Of a stretch of 64,000 nucleotides of DNA, positions 61,565 to 64,000 are shown piece after piece. The DNA is from an uncultured Cardiobacterium sp. (GTDB lineage Bacteria; Pseudomonadota; Gammaproteobacteria; Cardiobacteriales; Cardiobacteriaceae): assembly GCF_938028825.1 (NCBI RefSeq), contig NZ_CALIZP010000032.1, forward strand, positions 36,497 through 100,496, in the 5' to 3' direction. The notes beneath the pieces are model-generated. The model was not told where the DNA came from, did not search any database, and worked only from the letters and a program-made list of their open reading frames with translations. Position numbers and translations under genes: made by a program. Every line of letters starts with the position of its first letter. Within the stretch, counting starts at the first letter, position 1.

Positions 61565-62554
61565 CTATTTTTTCAGGCTCAGCAGTTCGGCAATATGGCG
61601 TTCGCCCTCGCGTTCTTTTTCCAGTCTGCGTGCGGCGGCAAATTTTTCGTATTCGATACGGGCTTTTTCGTCTGCCTGCGTTTTGCTGATTGTCCCTGCC
61701 GTTTGTAAAACTTGGCGGTCATTGAAGGCGAGAAAGGCATCCAGTTTTTCCACCCAGTCTTGCAGGAATATTTGTTTTTTCATGCTCGCCTGGTCTTCGG
61801 CAAAATCCAGCCACATGGAAACGATGCGGTTGAGGGCATCGATTTCTGCCTCGTTCAGGTAATTTTTGGCAACGGTTACATCGGCTTTGGCGATTTCTTT
61901 GCCTCGCCAATGGGTCAGACCCATATTGGGTTTCCCCGCATCTGCCCTTTGGTAAATAATTTCAGGGGCAGTATGGCGGGTGCAGGCGTAATGAAGTTTG
62001 TTTTGTATGATTTTGAAAAAATGGGTGGTTTCTTTGAAGCGGGGCTGGTAATCCGCCGCCATGGCGAATATTTCGCGTACACGCAGATACATCCGCCGTT
62101 CGCTGCTGCGGATGTCCCTGATGCGGTTGAGCAACTGTTCAAACTGATCTTCGGCACGGTTTGTCCCGACAGGCGGGTTTTTCAGACGGTCGTCGTTTAA
62201 TACGAAGCCTTTGCTGATGTATTCGCCCAATGTCCGTGTTGCCCATTGGCGGAATTGTGTACCGCGTGTGGAGCGGACGCGGTAGCCGACGGCGATGATT
62301 AGGGAGAGGGGATAAAGCCCCATGCGGTAGTTTTTGCCGTCTGCGGCAGTTGTAAACTGAAAGTTTACAACTGAATCGTCCAGTTCTTGTTCTGCAAATA
62401 TCGTCTTGATGTGTTTGCCGATGTTTTGTTTGCTGGTTTGGTAGAGTTCGGCAATTTCTTTTTGGGTAAGCCATAGTTCGCCGTCAAGCTCGCGCAGGGT
62501 AAATTCGGATAGTCCGTCTTCCGTGGTGTAGATGATGATGTCGTTGTTGTACAT
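61565..62554 (-). CDS. RhuM-family protein
   Basis: The 329-residue protein starts with a short beta part (IIIYTTEDGLSEFTLRELDG), then LWLTQKEIAELYQTSKQNIG, a helix-turn-helix typical of the RhuM family. The C terminus is helical and charged (KARIEYEKFAAARRLEKERE). RhuM was first named as a Salmonella pathogenicity-island protein; its job is unknown, but genes of this family are common inside type I restriction operons. It sits between hsdR and hsdS. The ATG at 62554 starts 13 bases after the hsdR stop. Confidence 0.88.
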   Translation of the reverse strand: MYNNDIIIYTTEDGLSEFTLRELDGELWLTQKEIAELYQTSKQNIGKHIKTIFAEQELDDSVVNFQFTTAADGKNYRMGLYPLSLIIAVGYRVRSTRGTQFRQWATRTLGEYISKGFVLNDDRLKNPPVGTNRAEDQFEQLLNRIRDIRSSERRMYLRVREIFAMAADYQPRFKETTHFFKIIQNKLHYACTRHTAPEIIYQRADAGKPNMGLTHWRGKEIAKADVTVAKNYLNEAEIDALNRIVSMWLDFAEDQASMKKQIFLQDWVEKLDAFLAFNDRQVLQTAGTISKTQADEKARIEYEKFAAARRLEKEREGERHIAELLSLKK

Positions 62555-62567
62555 AGCTTTCCTGTAT

Positions 62568-64000
62568 TTATAAATGGTTAAGACTACCTGAAAAACCGCT
62601 TCCACAAATCCGACTTTTTTCTTCTAAATATTCTCGCACCAACAGGCGGTTGATGTCTTCGATGTCTTGGCGTTGAACAGGAAATTGCTGTTCCGTTCTA
62701 AAGTGTTTTAATACGATGCCTTTCATTTGTTTTTCAAAGTAATTCTGGTTGTCCAAAATCTGCTCCATATCCAGCACTTTTTGGTCGGCGTCGGTTTTTA
62801 CACCGTTCAGCGCGTTGAAGACTTTGAGTTTGTCGCCGTAGAGAGCGGCGTTTTCCATGAGCCGCTTGTGGGTGCGGGCATATTTGGCGTCGCCGCCGTA
62901 TTTGTGCCGCAAGAGGTCGTTTTGGCGGTTCAGCTCTTTGATTCGGGCATAGACGGTTTCGAGTGTGGCGATGTTTGCCTGCATTTCTTCCTGTCCAACT
63001 TCGGCGAGGTTCTTTTTCTTGAAGATGCGTTCCAGCTCTCCACGCAGGCTGATGTATTCGGGGTCGTCCTGGTCGAAGTTGCCCGCCAGTCCTTCGCGGA
63101 CTTTGCGCATGATGTCTTTTAAATCGTCGGCAAGTTTGAGTTCGGCTTCGCCGATTTTGACGAACTGGAAGTAAACGTCTTCCAATGCTTCATTGAGCAA
63201 ATGGGCGGTGTCGCCCTGCTGCAGTTTTTCGGCGAGGTTTAAGGTATCCAGGCGGGCAGCGGTTTCGCGGTACAACAGATTGAGCTTGTCAAAATCCAGA
63301 TGTGCGAGAAATTCGTGGCTGCCTTGCAGGCGCAGGACGTTGTACAGCTCTTTGGCGGTTTGCAGGGCTTTTTTTAGGGCAAGAAGCTGTTCTTTATCTT
63401 CTATTTGGCTGATTTGGCGGCAAAATTCTTCGGCGTTTTCGGTATCGAAATCAAACAGGGCGTTTTTAATGTCAGCAATTTCCTGTTCGATTTCTTCGGC
63501 AGTTTTGAATAGCTGGCTGTAACTGCCGATTTCGTCACCCAATTCGTTAGAAAGTTCGTCCCAATAGGCGCGGTTGGTTTTGTCGAATTCGCGCTCGATG
63601 TCGGCAAAATCAACGACGTAGCCGTAGCGGTAAGATTTGTAGGTGCGGTTGACGCGGGTCAGGGTTTGCAAAAGGTTATGGGCTTTGATAAGCCTGCCCA
63701 AATAGAGCTTTTTCAGGCGCGGCGCGTCAAAACCGGTCAAAAGCATGTTGTACACAAACAGGATGTCGGTTTTGCCTGCTTTGAAGTCTTTAACCCATTG
63801 GTCGCGTTCGTCCTTAGTGCCGATGTCGTGCAGTATCAGCGCGGCGGTGAGATTGTGGTCTGAAGCTGTCTGAAAATGGTCAAAATGGTCAAAGAGTTGC
63901 CGTGCCTGTTCTGCGCTGTCGCAAACGACCATGGCGCCTAGGCTGTCGTCTTGGTTGGTTTTTCTGAATTTGGCGAAGTCGTCCAAGATGTAATCAAGCA
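62568..64000 (-). CDS. hsdR: Type I restriction enzyme, motor/nuclease subunit HsdR (C-terminal part)
   Basis: About 477 residues are in the window; the reading stays open to the edge, so the nuclease and first helicase domain lie outside. What is seen is the second RecA-like half: VVCDSAEQARQLF, ILFVYNMLLTGFDAPRLKKL (motif V) and QTLTRVNRTYKSYRYGYVVD (motif VI). A long helical C-terminal region that binds HsdM follows. HsdR moves along DNA with ATP and cuts unmodified DNA. The operon order is hsdR-rhuM-hsdS-hsdM. Just after the stop is AGACTACCTGAA, one base from another neisserial-type uptake word. Confidence 0.92.
   Translation of the reverse strand, partial: LDYILDDFAKFRKTNQDDSLGAMVVCDSAEQARQLFDHFDHFQTASDHNLTAALILHDIGTKDERDQWVKDFKAGKTDILFVYNMLLTGFDAPRLKKLYLGRLIKAHNLLQTLTRVNRTYKSYRYGYVVDFADIEREFDKTNRAYWDELSNELGDEIGSYSQLFKTAEEIEQEIADIKNALFDFDTENAEEFCRQISQIEDKEQLLALKKALQTAKELYNVLRLQGSHEFLAHLDFDKLNLLYRETAARLDTLNLAEKLQQGDTAHLLNEALEDVYFQFVKIGEAELKLADDLKDIMRKVREGLAGNFDQDDPEYISLRGELERIFKKKNLAEVGQEEMQANIATLETVYARIKELNRQNDLLRHKYGGDAKYARTHKRLMENAALYGDKLKVFNALNGVKTDADQKVLDMEQILDNQNYFEKQMKGIVLKHFRTEQQFPVQRQDIEDINRLLVREYLEEKSRICGSGFSGSLNHL

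Overview
This 64 kb window comes from a GC-rich gammaproteobacterium. Gene content (alr-radA, secA-mutT, smpB/ratA/rnfH, rpmH-rnpA-yidD-yidC-mnmE) is gammaproteobacterial, and several features are shared with oral Neisseriaceae: Correia-like repeats, Neisseria-type DNA uptake words, and IS and restriction genes. A member of the Cardiobacteriaceae such as Cardiobacterium is my best guess. That is inference from gene content, not a database result.

Layout. (1) 1-28.5 kb is mostly housekeeping. In order it holds the alr tail, radA, galU, hemH, an SDR, mutT-secA, a DUF721/DciA-like gene, a Bcr/CflA-type exporter, a GNAT, a GlfT2-like glycosyltransferase, a small secreted protein, a lipase-like hydrolase, two tandem paralogues of unknown function and an OmpA-type lipoprotein. 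Next comes a 5-oxoproline group (pcp, DUF979, DUF969 and a gamma-glutamylcyclotransferase), then a GNAT, a glyoxalase II-like hydrolase, smpB, ratA, rnfH and lpxR. The rpmH-rnpA-yidD-yidC-mnmE operon closes the block. (2) A tRNA-Ser(CGA) at 28.45 kb is followed by a decayed P4-like satellite: a doubly broken integrase, AlpA, an Ash-like ORF and a truncated DUF927 gene, up to 32.18 kb. (3) 32.2-49.3 kb is a contact-dependent inhibition locus. It has cdiB, a 3249-residue cdiA ending in a probable deaminase-fold toxin, and an AT-rich cdiI. An orphan toxin/immunity module carries a 2221-bp copy of cdiA that looks identical, and a second decayed HINT-toxin remnant abuts ccmA. (4) 49.3-56.3 kb holds ccmA, a dcu transporter, a frameshifted elaA, a gdx/sugE exporter, a Kef-type antiporter broken by an inserted element, an alcohol dehydrogenase and speD. 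(5) 56.3-58.6 kb is a nested IS cluster, an IS4-family element inside an IS1-family element. (6) 58.6-64 kb is a type I restriction-modification locus (hsdM, hsdS, rhuM, hsdR) that carries uptake words typical of Neisseriaceae and Pasteurellaceae.

The most notable non-coding feature is a family of about 106-bp elements with TATAGTC-type inverted ends, plus a 152-bp form, that resemble neisserial Correia elements in core sequence and in having two size classes. Seven whole or partial copies are present; one sits inside the integrase and one inside the antiporter. A second, shorter dispersed repeat of about 27 bp is concentrated around the orphan toxin modules. How the genes work together: Pcp and the cyclotransferase release 5-oxoproline and DUF969/DUF979 are its proposed transporter; CdiB exports CdiA and CdiI protects the producer; HsdR, HsdM and HsdS form one restriction complex.
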